64,000 nucleotides of DNA from Phocaeicola_A sp036804505 (lineage in GTDB: Bacteria > Bacteroidota > Bacteroidia > Bacteroidales > Bacteroidaceae), in NCBI GenBank assembly GCA_036804505.1, contig DAIRSI010000009.1:61437-125436 (forward strand), given 5' to 3'. Below the pieces are notes generated by a model. The model searched no databases. It was given only the letters and a program-made list of their open reading frames with translations, and was not told the origin of the DNA. Positions 54,793-63,824 of the stretch are shown here, piece after piece (positions within the stretch are counted from its first letter, which is position 1; the number at the start of each line of letters is the position of its first letter). A program made the position numbers and the translations under genes.

Positions 54793-56118
54793 ATGAAGAG
54801 ATACGAAGAATATAAAGATAGTGATGTACAATGGTTTGGGAAAATTCCGAGCCACTGGATTATAGGGAAACTTAAGTACATGGCTAAAGTTTATACAGGC
54901 AAAACGCCTTCAACGAACAACGATAATTATTATAAGGAAGAGGATATAAATTGGATTACTCCCGGTGATATATCTGATAACAATTATTATATTGCTGAGG
55001 TTCAGAATAAAATTAGTAGAATAGCTATTGAAGATAACGCTTGTCAATTATATCCTTCTGGCTCTATCTTTGTCGTTTGCGTAGGCACAATCGGCAAAGT
55101 TTGCTTGACTACTTTTGATGCATCTTGTAACCAACAGATAAATGTGTTGGTACCGAATGGTTGTAACAATAAATTTTTGACATATTATATCATGTCTATT
55201 AAGGAAATTCTGAAGTTAAATGCCAATGCATCTTTATTAGCTATAATAAGTCAAGAAAAGACGAAAAATATTGTTACTTTGATACCTCCAATAAATGAGC
55301 AGCAATCAATTGCATCCTTCCTTGATGCCAAGACGAAGCCTATAGATGATATTATCTCCAAGCGAGAGAAGCAGATAGAACTTCTTGAAGAAATGAAGTC
55401 TGCCATCATCAGCCATGCCGTCACCAAAGGTCTCAATCTGGATGCCAAGATGAAGGATAGTGGGATTGAGTGGATTGGAGAAATTCCAGAAAGATGGTCG
55501 ATTATACGTTTAAAACACTTGGCTAGTCTTTATGGAAGAATTGGATACCGTGGCTATACGCAACAGGATATAGTTCCGCAAGGTGAGGGCGCCATTACAA
55601 TCAGTCCTTCGAATATGGTAAGGGGGTATATGGATTTCGAAAAGTGCACTTATTTAAGTTGGGCAAAATATAATGAATCACCTGAAATCATGATTCATAA
55701 TAACGATATATTGTTGGTAAAGACAGGATCGACATATGGTAAAGTTGCTATAGTTAAGAACATACCTCTTGAAGCGACGATCAATCCTCAGATAGTTGCA
55801 ATTAAGAACATAAAGTGCAACCCTGATTTATTAAACTATATTTTATGTACTCCTTATGTCCATCTTCAAGTTGAGAACACAGTAATAGGTAGCACGATTC
55901 CTACAATATCTCAAGAAAAGATTAATAATTACGTATTTGCAATGCCTCCTGCAGATGAACAACAGGCCATTGCCTCTTATCTCGCCTCAGAAACCTCTAA
56001 ACTCGATGCTCGCATTGCCAAGCATCGCAGACAGATAGAACTTCTTCAAGAGTATAAACAAGCCCTCATCACCGATGCTGTAACAGGAAAAATCGATGTG
56101 AGGGGATTTAATTCATAA
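54793..56118 (+). CDS. hsdS: Type I restriction-modification specificity subunit
   Basis: 441 residues with two target-recognition domains, each preceded by a similar entry (KDSDVQWFGKIP at the start, KDSGIEWIGEIP at about 221) and followed by a coiled coil (REKQIELLEEMKSAIISHAVTKG and HRRQIELLQEYKQALITDAVTGK). The DNA of the two coiled coils is also nearly identical at AGATAGAACTTCTT (55375 and 56033), so recombination between halves is possible. The target-recognition DNA is noticeably AT-richer than hsdM and hsdR, typical of swapped recognition domains. The target sequence cannot be read from the gene. Confidence 0.95.
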   Translation: MKRYEEYKDSDVQWFGKIPSHWIIGKLKYMAKVYTGKTPSTNNDNYYKEEDINWITPGDISDNNYYIAEVQNKISRIAIEDNACQLYPSGSIFVVCVGTIGKVCLTTFDASCNQQINVLVPNGCNNKFLTYYIMSIKEILKLNANASLLAIISQEKTKNIVTLIPPINEQQSIASFLDAKTKPIDDIISKREKQIELLEEMKSAIISHAVTKGLNLDAKMKDSGIEWIGEIPERWSIIRLKHLASLYGRIGYRGYTQQDIVPQGEGAITISPSNMVRGYMDFEKCTYLSWAKYNESPEIMIHNNDILLVKTGSTYGKVAIVKNIPLEATINPQIVAIKNIKCNPDLLNYILCTPYVHLQVENTVIGSTIPTISQEKINNYVFAMPPADEQQAIASYLASETSKLDARIAKHRRQIELLQEYKQALITDAVTGKIDVRGFNS

Positions 56119-56121
56119 CGA

Positions 56122-56155
56122 TGCAGGATGCCTGCACAGTTGATGTGTGCCTTTG
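56122..56155 (+). promoter_or_regulatory. hsdR promoter with palindromic operator
   Basis: The palindrome TGCAGG-ATG-CCTGCA (56122-56136, perfect 6-bp arms) lies 11 nt before TGCCTTTG (56148-56155), a one-off -7 box. The same arrangement recurs before the ASCH gene. This gives hsdR its own start, separate from hsdMS, 61 nt before its ATG. Confidence 0.72.
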
Positions 56156-56216
56156 CAATAGAACCAGCGGTCTTTAGCGACCAAAGGGAGACTAAAAAAT
56201 ATAAAAATGTTTTGAT

Positions 56217-59200
56217 ATGAGCAACATTCTTAATGAAACTACATTCGAGGAGCACATTGCCAACCAGTTGGCAAATAGTGATCTTTATAACCAGCGTACA
56301 AGCAGAGACTTTGACATAGAAAGCCTCTGTGACCGTGAGATGCTGGAAAAGTTCCTCCGTCAGCAGCCCTCTACATGGGATATGCTGGAATGTTCATTCC
56401 CAGGAAGAGAAACTGATACCGTTGTTCAGGAGTTTAACCGCCTGTTGGATCGTGGAGAGAGCACGCTTACATTATTCCGCAAAGGCTTCAAGATAAAGGG
56501 TAGGCGCATTAAATTTGCTCAGTTCAAGCCCGTTCTGGCAGGAACAGACAGCGAAGCATACAAGCTCTATAGAGCCAATACATTCAGCATTGTTCGCCAA
56601 ATGCGCTATAGCACGGCAAGTACAGACAGTGGCAACGAACTCGATATGTGCATTCTGCTTAACGGTCTGCCTCTGTTCACCTTCGAACTGAAGAACGAAG
56701 GCACAAACCAGAACTATACCAATGGTATCTATCAATATTGCTATGATCGCAATTCTGAGAACAGAATGTTGAAGCATTGTTTGGTTCACTTTGTGATGGA
56801 CAACAACTATGTTTTCATGACCACCAAGTTGGAGGGTGCAGACACCAAGTTCCTTCCCTTCAATCAAGACAGTGTAAATCCACCTATCGAAGGCGAATAC
56901 CCTGTGGCTTATATGTGGCAGAGCATACTCCAGGCAGACAGTATCCTGGACTTGATAGAGAACTTTATCAAACGATATAACGATGAGGATGGAAAGCCCG
57001 TGGTTATCTTCCCTCGTTTCCATCAGCTCCGTGCCGTAAGAAAACTCCGTGTGAAAGTACGTGAGGACGGTGCCGGCCGTAACTATCTCGTTTGGCATTC
57101 AGCAGGTTCGGGTAAGACGAAGACCATGGCTTGGCTGGCTCACCAGTTGGCAAATATGACCAATCCGGATCATAGCCCCATCTTCGACAGTATCATTATG
57201 GTGACCGACCGTATCGTGCTCAACCGCAATATGGCAGATGACGTGGTGAACTTCGAGGATGTGGTTGGCACAGTGAAGGATGTGCGTCGTGGAAGTAAAA
57301 ATTTGGCAACGGCCATAGATGAAGGACACCGTATCATCATCAGTACCGTGCAGAAGTTCGCCTTTGCTCTGAAGACATTGAAACGTGAGAAACATCGTAA
57401 GTACGCTATTATCGTGGACGAGGCACATACTGCTATCGGTAATGAGAGTGCCAAGGACTTGGTGAATGCACTGAGTACTGACGAAGACCTCAAAAATATT
57501 CCCGACTTCAACCCTGATGACTTTGAGGATGAGATGGATGCCTTCATGGCCTATCAGCAGATTATGCGTCGCTCCATGCATCACATGAGTTACTTTGCCT
57601 TCACTGCCACTCCTAAGGATAAGACTTTCGTGCTCTATGGTGACGAGAATCATAAGGAACATGACCTGTATTCGATGAAGCAGGCCATTGATGAGAAGTT
57701 TATCCTTGATGTGCTTCAGAACTATGTGTCATATCAGACCATGTTTGAACTCATAGAGACCACCACCGACCAGGAAGAGAAAAAGAAACTCTTTGAGGAA
57801 AAAAAATCGCTGGCTCTTATCTATGGCGAGTTGAACAAAAACTCATATATTATGCTGCGCAAGGCAACCATGATTGTTGACCACTTCATGAAACACACTA
57901 TCCGCAAAATTGGTGGTGAAGCCAAGGCAATGGTTGTGTGTGACTCACGTCGAGCAGCAGCCGACTTCAAACGAATCATCGACAAGGTAATCCAGCAGAA
58001 CTATCATGGGGTGATTAAAACTTTGGTCGCTTTCTCCGGTGAAGTGGAAGATAGTCATGGGCGTAAATGCACTGAAGCCAACATGAACGATGACAACGTG
58101 CATGATGACGGCATTCGCATCAAGTTTAAGGAGATTGATTATAAGATACTGATTGTAGCCAATAAGTTCCAGACAGGTTTCGACCAGCCTTTGCTCCACA
58201 CCATGTTTGTGGACCGCACGCTCGGAGGTATTCAGTGCATACAGACATTGAGCCGTCTGAACCGTTGCTATCCAGGCAAGGATGATACCATGGTGATAGA
58301 CTTCCGTAATAATCCAGAGGACGTGAAGAATGCCTTTCAGCGTTATTACACGGATATTGAACTTCTGGGCGAGGTGGATACACAGCGTATGTACACAATG
58401 ATGGACGATGTGAACCGCTGGCGTGTTTTCAGTGAGGGAGATGTAGACCGCGTGGTGAAGATGTTGCAGAAGAAGGAAACTGCCGTTGGTGTACCTTCAC
58501 TGTTGAAGACCATTGTGAACGAGCGTGTGAATACAATGACCGATGAAGACAAAGACCGCTATCGCAAATATGTGAACCGCTATGTGCGCCAGTATGGCTT
58601 CATGGCACAGCTGATGGATTTCGTTGACCCCGAATTGGAGAAGTTCTATGTGTTCTGTAAGGTATTCTATAAATATTTGCCTTACACCAAGGAAACTCTT
58701 CCTATGGAGATTCTCGACAAGATAGACCTCGACAAACTCCGCATCCAGCTGAAGTTTGACGGTCAGCTGGAGTTGGAGGATGAGCAGCAGCAGATGACAT
58801 CAAGCCGTATTGGCAAGCCTGGACAGACGCATGAGGATGAGAAGAAAACTATTGCCGAGATTCTCGACATAGCCAACAGTCCGTTCCAAGATTTGCTTAA
58901 TGAGAACGACAAGATCCTGAAGCAGATATGGATTGACATCTTGCAGGATCCTGATGTGACCGATGCTTTTGCTGCAGGCAATTCTTACGATGCACTGATA
59001 GCACTCGTCAAGGAAAAATTCGACGAGAAGGTTGCCGACCAGATTGAGAAATACTACAACTTCCAGGAGGAACTGGAAAAGAACCAAAGCTTCTCAATGA
59101 TGCTTATCCGCAAGTTTGTAGAGGCTCTGGCTGTGAGAAGTCGCAAGGCAATTAATCTGCCATACGTGGAGAGCGAGCTGAAGGATGCTATCATTGCCAG

Positions 59201-60239
59201 CCTCGGTCAGGAGTTTGTGGATGTATGCAGCCACATGCGTTCATTCGAAGAGTTCGTGGATGTATTCTTTGAGGTACTGAACCGTAGCAGTATTCCTTCT
59301 CTTGATGGTGCAGACGGCATCATCAAGAATGCTCTGAACAACATCTATTGCAACGACCACCTGCAGAGCTTTGACAAACAGACCTATTTCAATAGTTTGC
59401 TTTCGAAATATGAGAGCTATTTAAAGAAATTATACTATCTCTGTCATGGTGAGGAAGTGTCCACATATACAGGCTCTACAGATAACTCTACATTGGCAAA
59501 TGCCATTCATGGCTTTGCATGTCTTTGGAATCTTAAGTACGCTACAACTGAAGAGGGTAGGCGTTTCAGCCGGTACCTCGATATGGTTCGTCAGTGGCGT
59601 AATGACGAAGCTCACCGTGCTCCTATCACTACTGATGAAGAAGTGAATGTAGCTATCAAGATTCTCCTGGCAATGTACCTGTTCGTGACAGGAAGCTCCA
59701 TTACGGATTTGGAAATGCAGGAGGGAATCAGTGAAAGTGCAGAAGATAAAGCCACGAAGGTTGTCCCTTACATAACCCATTTGCCATTCTACCCAACATT
59801 GAAGGCTGCTTGTCATACTTTCGATGAAGTGGAGCATGTAGATACTACTTATCAAGGGGCAACACTGGATGATGATGTTGATTGGATTGACGTTTCCAAC
59901 GAATTCAGTCATCTGAATAAATCCATGTTCATCGTAAGGGCTATGGGCGACAGTATGACGCCAAAGATAAATGATGGCGATTTATGCGTGTTCACCTGTG
60001 ACGTTGCCGGAAGTCATGAAGGTGACATCGTGCTTGCCGAACTTGACCGTATCTATGCCGGCGAAGATTCAGCCTGTATTATCAAAAAATACCATAGCGA
60101 GAAAGTAACAACCGAAGATAGCTGGGAACATAGTTCTATAGAACTTATTCCACTCAACTCTGATTATGATACTATAAAGGTTGAAATCGGTAACGAGCCC
60201 AGAATTATTGGTGTCTTGAAAAAAGTGATCTGGAAATAA
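56217..60239 (+). CDS. hsdR: Type I restriction endonuclease HsdR with HEPN-like and S24 C-terminal modules
   Basis: 1340 residues; HsdR proteins are usually about 800-1100. In order: a nuclease domain with D143 and E157-x-K159 (FELK), an SF2 helicase motor with Walker A GSGKT (297-301), DEAH (401-404) and TAT (463-465), the helical type I C-terminal region (about 700-1040), then two extra parts. Around 1050-1170 is an alpha-helical HEPN-like domain with R1128-N-x-x-x-H1133 (Rx4H), the usual RNase motif. From about 1225 to the end is an S24 peptidase-like domain with S1246 in GDSM and K1290/K1291, as in LexA/UmuD; no Ala-Gly cleavage site is evident. The S24 part lacks a helix-turn-helix. It translocates and cuts unmethylated DNA; the extras may regulate or extend it. 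The start ATG at 56217 is in an A-rich context. Confidence 0.9.
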   Translation: MSNILNETTFEEHIANQLANSDLYNQRTSRDFDIESLCDREMLEKFLRQQPSTWDMLECSFPGRETDTVVQEFNRLLDRGESTLTLFRKGFKIKGRRIKFAQFKPVLAGTDSEAYKLYRANTFSIVRQMRYSTASTDSGNELDMCILLNGLPLFTFELKNEGTNQNYTNGIYQYCYDRNSENRMLKHCLVHFVMDNNYVFMTTKLEGADTKFLPFNQDSVNPPIEGEYPVAYMWQSILQADSILDLIENFIKRYNDEDGKPVVIFPRFHQLRAVRKLRVKVREDGAGRNYLVWHSAGSGKTKTMAWLAHQLANMTNPDHSPIFDSIIMVTDRIVLNRNMADDVVNFEDVVGTVKDVRRGSKNLATAIDEGHRIIISTVQKFAFALKTLKREKHRKYAIIVDEAHTAIGNESAKDLVNALSTDEDLKNIPDFNPDDFEDEMDAFMAYQQIMRRSMHHMSYFAFTATPKDKTFVLYGDENHKEHDLYSMKQAIDEKFILDVLQNYVSYQTMFELIETTTDQEEKKKLFEEKKSLALIYGELNKNSYIMLRKATMIVDHFMKHTIRKIGGEAKAMVVCDSRRAAADFKRIIDKVIQQNYHGVIKTLVAFSGEVEDSHGRKCTEANMNDDNVHDDGIRIKFKEIDYKILIVANKFQTGFDQPLLHTMFVDRTLGGIQCIQTLSRLNRCYPGKDDTMVIDFRNNPEDVKNAFQRYYTDIELLGEVDTQRMYTMMDDVNRWRVFSEGDVDRVVKMLQKKETAVGVPSLLKTIVNERVNTMTDEDKDRYRKYVNRYVRQYGFMAQLMDFVDPELEKFYVFCKVFYKYLPYTKETLPMEILDKIDLDKLRIQLKFDGQLELEDEQQQMTSSRIGKPGQTHEDEKKTIAEILDIANSPFQDLLNENDKILKQIWIDILQDPDVTDAFAAGNSYDALIALVKEKFDEKVADQIEKYYNFQEELEKNQSFSMMLIRKFVEALAVRSRKAINLPYVESELKDAIIASLGQEFVDVCSHMRSFEEFVDVFFEVLNRSSIPSLDGADGIIKNALNNIYCNDHLQSFDKQTYFNSLLSKYESYLKKLYYLCHGEEVSTYTGSTDNSTLANAIHGFACLWNLKYATTEEGRRFSRYLDMVRQWRNDEAHRAPITTDEEVNVAIKILLAMYLFVTGSSITDLEMQEGISESAEDKATKVVPYITHLPFYPTLKAACHTFDEVEHVDTTYQGATLDDDVDWIDVSNEFSHLNKSMFIVRAMGDSMTPKINDGDLCVFTCDVAGSHEGDIVLAELDRIYAGEDSACIIKKYHSEKVTTEDSWEHSSIELIPLNSDYDTIKVEIGNEPRIIGVLKKVIWK

Positions 60240-60360
60240 CATTCTACAAAATATGAATCCGGAACTTGAGATTACAAATACATTCCGAATACCAGCTTTT
60301 TGAAACTGATATTGATAACAGAATGAATGAATACAAACATGGCAATAAAGATTCTTAATG

Positions 60361-60398
60361 ACAATGCAGAATGTCTGCATTGTTGCAATTTACCTTTG
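60361..60398 (+). promoter_or_regulatory. ASCH-WYL operon promoter with palindromic operator
   Basis: Arms ACAATGCAGA (60361-60370) and TCTGCATTGT (60374-60383) flank ATG: a perfect 10-bp inverted repeat. The core TGCAGA-ATG-TCTGCA ends at 60379, and 11 nt later comes a perfect -7 box TACCTTTG (60391-60398). The core matches the hsdR operator with a compensated base pair. The operator covers the zone between -33 and -7, the usual site for a repressor. Confidence 0.78.
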
Positions 60399-60413
60399 CA
60401 TCAAACATAAAAA

Positions 60414-60887
60414 ATGAAAATAATGGAACCTACAAAAGAGAACACTCTGTACCTGACTATCAAACAGGTTTACTTCGACCGGATTATAGCTGGCACGAAG
60501 AAAGAAGAATATCGTGAAATCAAGGACACTACTTACAAGAAGTATTTAGCATGCGACGAAGATGGTAATCCTTATTTCGATGATGAAAAGATAAGCTCTG
60601 AAAATCCATTAGCCGGTGACATATTCGTATGGAACAATGGCGTTTATCCTTTCTTTCCCAAGGATGACCTTCAATATCTGAGCCTTGCCGTAGGTTATGC
60701 AAAGGAACGAGATACTGCTATTGTGGAAGTGACTGATATCACATTCCGTCCCCTTTCAGATAAGGATGGGAAACCTGCACGTTTCCGCGACGATGGCGAG
60801 AATGCTGCCGTTGACCCAAACGGAGAATTCTGCTTCTGGGAGACAGTCTTTCATCTCGGCAAGATTGTTGATCTAAAAAGGAAATAA
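60414..60887 (+). CDS. ASCH-domain protein
   Basis: 157 residues, no signal peptide. The ASCH fold is recognisable from LTIKQVYFDRIIAGTKKEEYREIK near the start and the later DIFVWNNGVYP and IVEVTDITF strands. ASCH proteins are PUA-like and are thought to bind RNA; some are nucleases or act on modified nucleosides. It is the first gene of the ASCH-WYL unit, 5 nt before the WYL gene. The ATG at 60423 is an alternative start. Its role beside a type I system is not known. Confidence 0.8.
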   Translation: MKIMEPTKENTLYLTIKQVYFDRIIAGTKKEEYREIKDTTYKKYLACDEDGNPYFDDEKISSENPLAGDIFVWNNGVYPFFPKDDLQYLSLAVGYAKERDTAIVEVTDITFRPLSDKDGKPARFRDDGENAAVDPNGEFCFWETVFHLGKIVDLKRK

Positions 60888-60891
60888 GAAT

Positions 60892-61926
60892 ATGGCAACA
60901 AACAAGAATGCACAGATCAGATATCAGGCACTTGACAGATGCCTTAGTAACTGGAGCCGTCGTTACTACATTGACGACTTAGTAGATGCCTGCAATGAAG
61001 CTCTTTACCTCTATAATGGTGAGGGAAAGAAAGACGATGGCGTGAAGAAGCGTCAGGTGCAAGAAGACCTAAAATTCATGGAGAGTGAAGAGGGATACAG
61101 AATGTGTATCGATGCCATACGCGATGGACACAGAATGTACTATCGCTATCAGCAACGCAACGACTCAATCAGTGAACGTCCCTTTAATCAAGAGGAACTA
61201 AACATCGTATCTGATGCATTAATGTTACTTAAACGTTTTGAAGGAGTGCCTCAATTTGATTGGTTGAAGGATGTAGATAAACAACTCTATTCTACCAGTC
61301 AGTTGGGTAAAGATGTGCGTTCTGTGGTAAGTTTCCAGCATAATCCATATCTGAAAGGCATGGATAAGGATTATTACAAGCAGATATTCGATGCCATTGT
61401 GAACAAACAGGTCATAGAAATCAATTATCATCCTTTCGGAAAAAATGTCCAGCTTTCAACAGTTAGCCCCTATCATTTGAAACAATATAACAATAGATGG
61501 TTCTTGATTGGTAAAAGGCGTGGCTTTGAGTCACTAACAAACTTTGCTATAGACCGAATAGAAGGAATCAAGGAAATTGGACGTGCAAAGTATGAACCTT
61601 TGGATGACGATTTCAATTTTGAAGAATTTTTTGAAGATGTTGTAGGTGTATCTGTCGAGAATGTTCCAGTTGAAGATATTGTTATTTATGCCGAAGAAAA
61701 AGCTTTCAACTATATTTTCACAAAGCCTTTGCATGAATCACAGATTATAAAACGAGAGCTGCTCCCTGATGGACGAAGGGAAATCGATTTAAAAGTAAAA
61801 GACAACTATGAATTTAGAGCTTTGCTCCGCTCATTTGGCAGTCAGATAGAGGTTATTAAACCGGATTCACTTAGAAAGGAAATGAAAGAGAATGCAGACC
61901 TCCTTTGTAAAATGTATTCAGAATAA
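60892..61926 (+). CDS. WYL-domain transcriptional regulator
   Basis: 344 residues. N-terminal winged-helix DNA-binding part (about 1-100), then a WYL domain (about 150-235; SPYHLKQYNNRWFLIGKRR, with the Tyr-Leu region and downstream arginines that bind the ligand) and a C-terminal WCX part. WYL proteins in defence islands (BrxR, CapW and relatives) repress by binding palindromes and are released by nucleotide-type signals. Here the palindromes before hsdR and before this operon are natural targets, so I infer autoregulation and control of hsdR. Position 5 nt after the ASCH gene supports co-transcription. Confidence 0.88.
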   Translation: MATNKNAQIRYQALDRCLSNWSRRYYIDDLVDACNEALYLYNGEGKKDDGVKKRQVQEDLKFMESEEGYRMCIDAIRDGHRMYYRYQQRNDSISERPFNQEELNIVSDALMLLKRFEGVPQFDWLKDVDKQLYSTSQLGKDVRSVVSFQHNPYLKGMDKDYYKQIFDAIVNKQVIEINYHPFGKNVQLSTVSPYHLKQYNNRWFLIGKRRGFESLTNFAIDRIEGIKEIGRAKYEPLDDDFNFEEFFEDVVGVSVENVPVEDIVIYAEEKAFNYIFTKPLHESQIIKRELLPDGRREIDLKVKDNYEFRALLRSFGSQIEVIKPDSLRKEMKENADLLCKMYSE

Positions 61927-61937
61927 AATAGTTTGTA

Positions 61938-61975
61938 AGCGCGCAGAAAGCTTGCGCTCTTATTGTTTATCTTTA
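61938..61975 (+). promoter_or_regulatory. Hairpin and -7 box before the DUF2130 gene
   Basis: The inverted repeat AGCGC / GCGCT (61938-61958) may be a weak terminator for the WYL gene. It is followed by TATCTTTA (61968-61975), one base off the -7 consensus, 25 nt before the ATG. The palindrome differs from the hsdR operator, so this gene is probably controlled separately. Confidence 0.45.
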
Positions 61976-61999
61976 CCAAGTTATTAATAAATAAAAGCT

Positions 62000-63427
62000 A
62001 TGAAAGAATTAAAATGTCCCAAATGTGGCGCAATATTTACCGTTGATGAAGCAGACTATGCTTCTATTCTGAATCAAGTTAAGAATGAGGCTTTTGATGC
62101 AGAAGTTGACAAAAGGATCACCGAACTTCATAAGCAGCAGGAAGCACAGCAAACGGCTGCCATTTTGAGGTCCGAACAAGGTTTCAAAGATCAACTATCG
62201 GTTAAAAACACTGAAATTGCAAGCAAGGACACAGAGATCGTAAGACTGAATGAGAAATTAAATAGCATTGCTCAAGCAAAGCAACTTGAACTAAATGAAC
62301 AAATCTCCGGTAAAAACTCTGAAATTACTCGTCTTCAGGAACAAATTTCCAATATGCAAAAGAGCAAACAGTTAGAGATTGAAAATCAGGTGGCAGAGAA
62401 AGACAAGAAGATATTGGAGCTGGAGGCTTCGTTAAAACAACTGTTAAACGAGCAGCAACTTGCCGTGATGCAGGAGAAGAGTGCGCAACAAGCAACTATC
62501 CAGCAAAAACAGCAGCGCATCACAGAATTAGAGGCTAAACTCAACGAGAACGAAGCAAAGACTACTCTTAATGAGAAGAATCTGAAAGACTACTACGAAC
62601 GTAGCCTCAAGGATAAGGATGAGGAGATTGAACGTTATAAGGATTTTAAAATTCGCCAGTCAACAAAAATGATTGGTGAAGACCTTGAAGTTCATTGTCA
62701 TAATGAATTTGATAATGCCCGTTCCCTTGGCATGTATCCGAATGCATACTTTGAGAAAGACAATGATGCAAGTAATGGCAGTAAAGGTGATTTCATCTTC
62801 CGGGACAGTGACGGAGATACAGAGTATATCTCTATCATGTTCGAGATGAAGAATGAAGCTGACTCAACATCTACAAAGCATAAGAACGAGGATTTCTTTG
62901 CCAAGTTAGATAAAGACCGTATTACGAAAGGTTGTGAATATGCAGTTCTAGTAAGTATGCTCGAACCGGAGAGTGAACTCTACAACAACGGTATTGTGGA
63001 TGTCAGCTATCGTTATTCCAAGATGTATGTTGTGCGTCCTCAGTTCTTCATGCCAATTATATCCATACTTTCAAAGGCTTCAAGGAACGCGGTGGAATAC
63101 AAACGTCAACTGGCCATTGCACGGAATCAATCGGTGGATGTGACGAACTTCGAAAAGAAACTAAATGATTTTAGAACTGGATTCGGACACAATTACGAGC
63201 TGGCCAGCAAGAAATTCAATATTGCGATTGAACAAATAGACGAGTCTATCAAGCATTTGCAGAAAGTAAGGGAGTCTCTTGTAGGTTCTGAGGATAATCT
63301 TCGTTTGGCAAACAAAAAAGCTGATGAATTGACCATCAAAAAGCTTACATACAATAACCCTACGATGAAAGAAAAGTTTGACGAGGCACGTCAACAGCAA
63401 ACTGAGGAAAAAACAGAAGATGAATAA
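62000..63427 (+). CDS. DUF2130 protein, nuclease-like with long coiled coil
   Basis: 475 residues. A small zinc ribbon (CPKCGAIF) leads to a coiled coil (about 20-215) rich in Gln, Glu and Lys. The conserved DUF2130 region (about 220-380) contains KGDFIF and the later IMFEMKNE: an Asp plus E-x-K, as in PD-(D/E)xK nucleases. A second helical region follows, and a charged tail. The family often sits near mobile or defence genes but has no proven activity; I predict a DNA-binding or nuclease role. It is the last gene of the island. Confidence 0.85.
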   Translation: MKELKCPKCGAIFTVDEADYASILNQVKNEAFDAEVDKRITELHKQQEAQQTAAILRSEQGFKDQLSVKNTEIASKDTEIVRLNEKLNSIAQAKQLELNEQISGKNSEITRLQEQISNMQKSKQLEIENQVAEKDKKILELEASLKQLLNEQQLAVMQEKSAQQATIQQKQQRITELEAKLNENEAKTTLNEKNLKDYYERSLKDKDEEIERYKDFKIRQSTKMIGEDLEVHCHNEFDNARSLGMYPNAYFEKDNDASNGSKGDFIFRDSDGDTEYISIMFEMKNEADSTSTKHKNEDFFAKLDKDRITKGCEYAVLVSMLEPESELYNNGIVDVSYRYSKMYVVRPQFFMPIISILSKASRNAVEYKRQLAIARNQSVDVTNFEKKLNDFRTGFGHNYELASKKFNIAIEQIDESIKHLQKVRESLVGSEDNLRLANKKADELTIKKLTYNNPTMKEKFDEARQQQTEEKTEDE

Positions 63428-63472
63428 CCAATAAGCACTTATTATGATAAAGAAATTGAAGACGAAAAACAT

Positions 63473-63824
63473 TAAAGGTTCACAAGTTGCACTGCTTCCG
63501 GGGCCTCACACACACACGCCCGGGTACATTATTATATGAAGCGGACCGATAGACTTGGAAAAACAGAAAAAAAAACATAACCAGCGGAGACGCCTCCGCT
63601 GGTTATGTTTTTTTGGCGGCTGGTTATGTTTTTTTTCTCCGCCGGTTACAATATTTTATCCTCCCTCCGGAGTCCCGGTCCTATTTCGCTGTGATTTCCA
63701 GCAGGCCTGAATCCGTTTTCCTGATATATCCGTATTGCGCAAGAAAAGTTTTTGCGGGCTTACACATTATATATCGCGCGTGTGTGTGTGAGGCCCCGGA
63801 AGCAGTGCAACTTGTGAACCTTTA
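63473..63824. mobile_element. 352-bp element bounded by perfect 47-bp inverted repeats
   Basis: Arm 63473-63519 and arm 63778-63824 are exact reverse complements over 47 bp, both ending in a CA/GT dinucleotide run next to the core. The 258-bp core holds the hairpin at 63574-63609 and a degenerate second copy of its GGTTATGTTTTTT arm. The only open frame (70 codons from 63613) crosses the right arm and is not convincing. No target duplication is visible. It may be a MITE or the boundary of the defence island. It begins 46 bp after the DUF2130 stop. Confidence 0.78.
63574..63609. terminator. Bidirectional intrinsic terminator
   Basis: A perfect 15-bp stem (arms AACATAACCAGCGGA / TCCGCTGGTTATGTT) with a 6-nt loop is flanked by an A-run on the left and a T-run on the right, so it could stop transcription in either direction. 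It would end the island transcript. Confidence 0.85.

Noticed and set aside
56168..56180. Small GGTC/GACC hairpin in the hsdR leader
   Set aside because: Only 4-bp arms; expected by chance and not followed by a T-run.
63503..63518. CA dinucleotide run as a separate microsatellite feature
   Set aside because: It is part of the perfect inverted-repeat arm and is mirrored in the other arm, so it is reported there.
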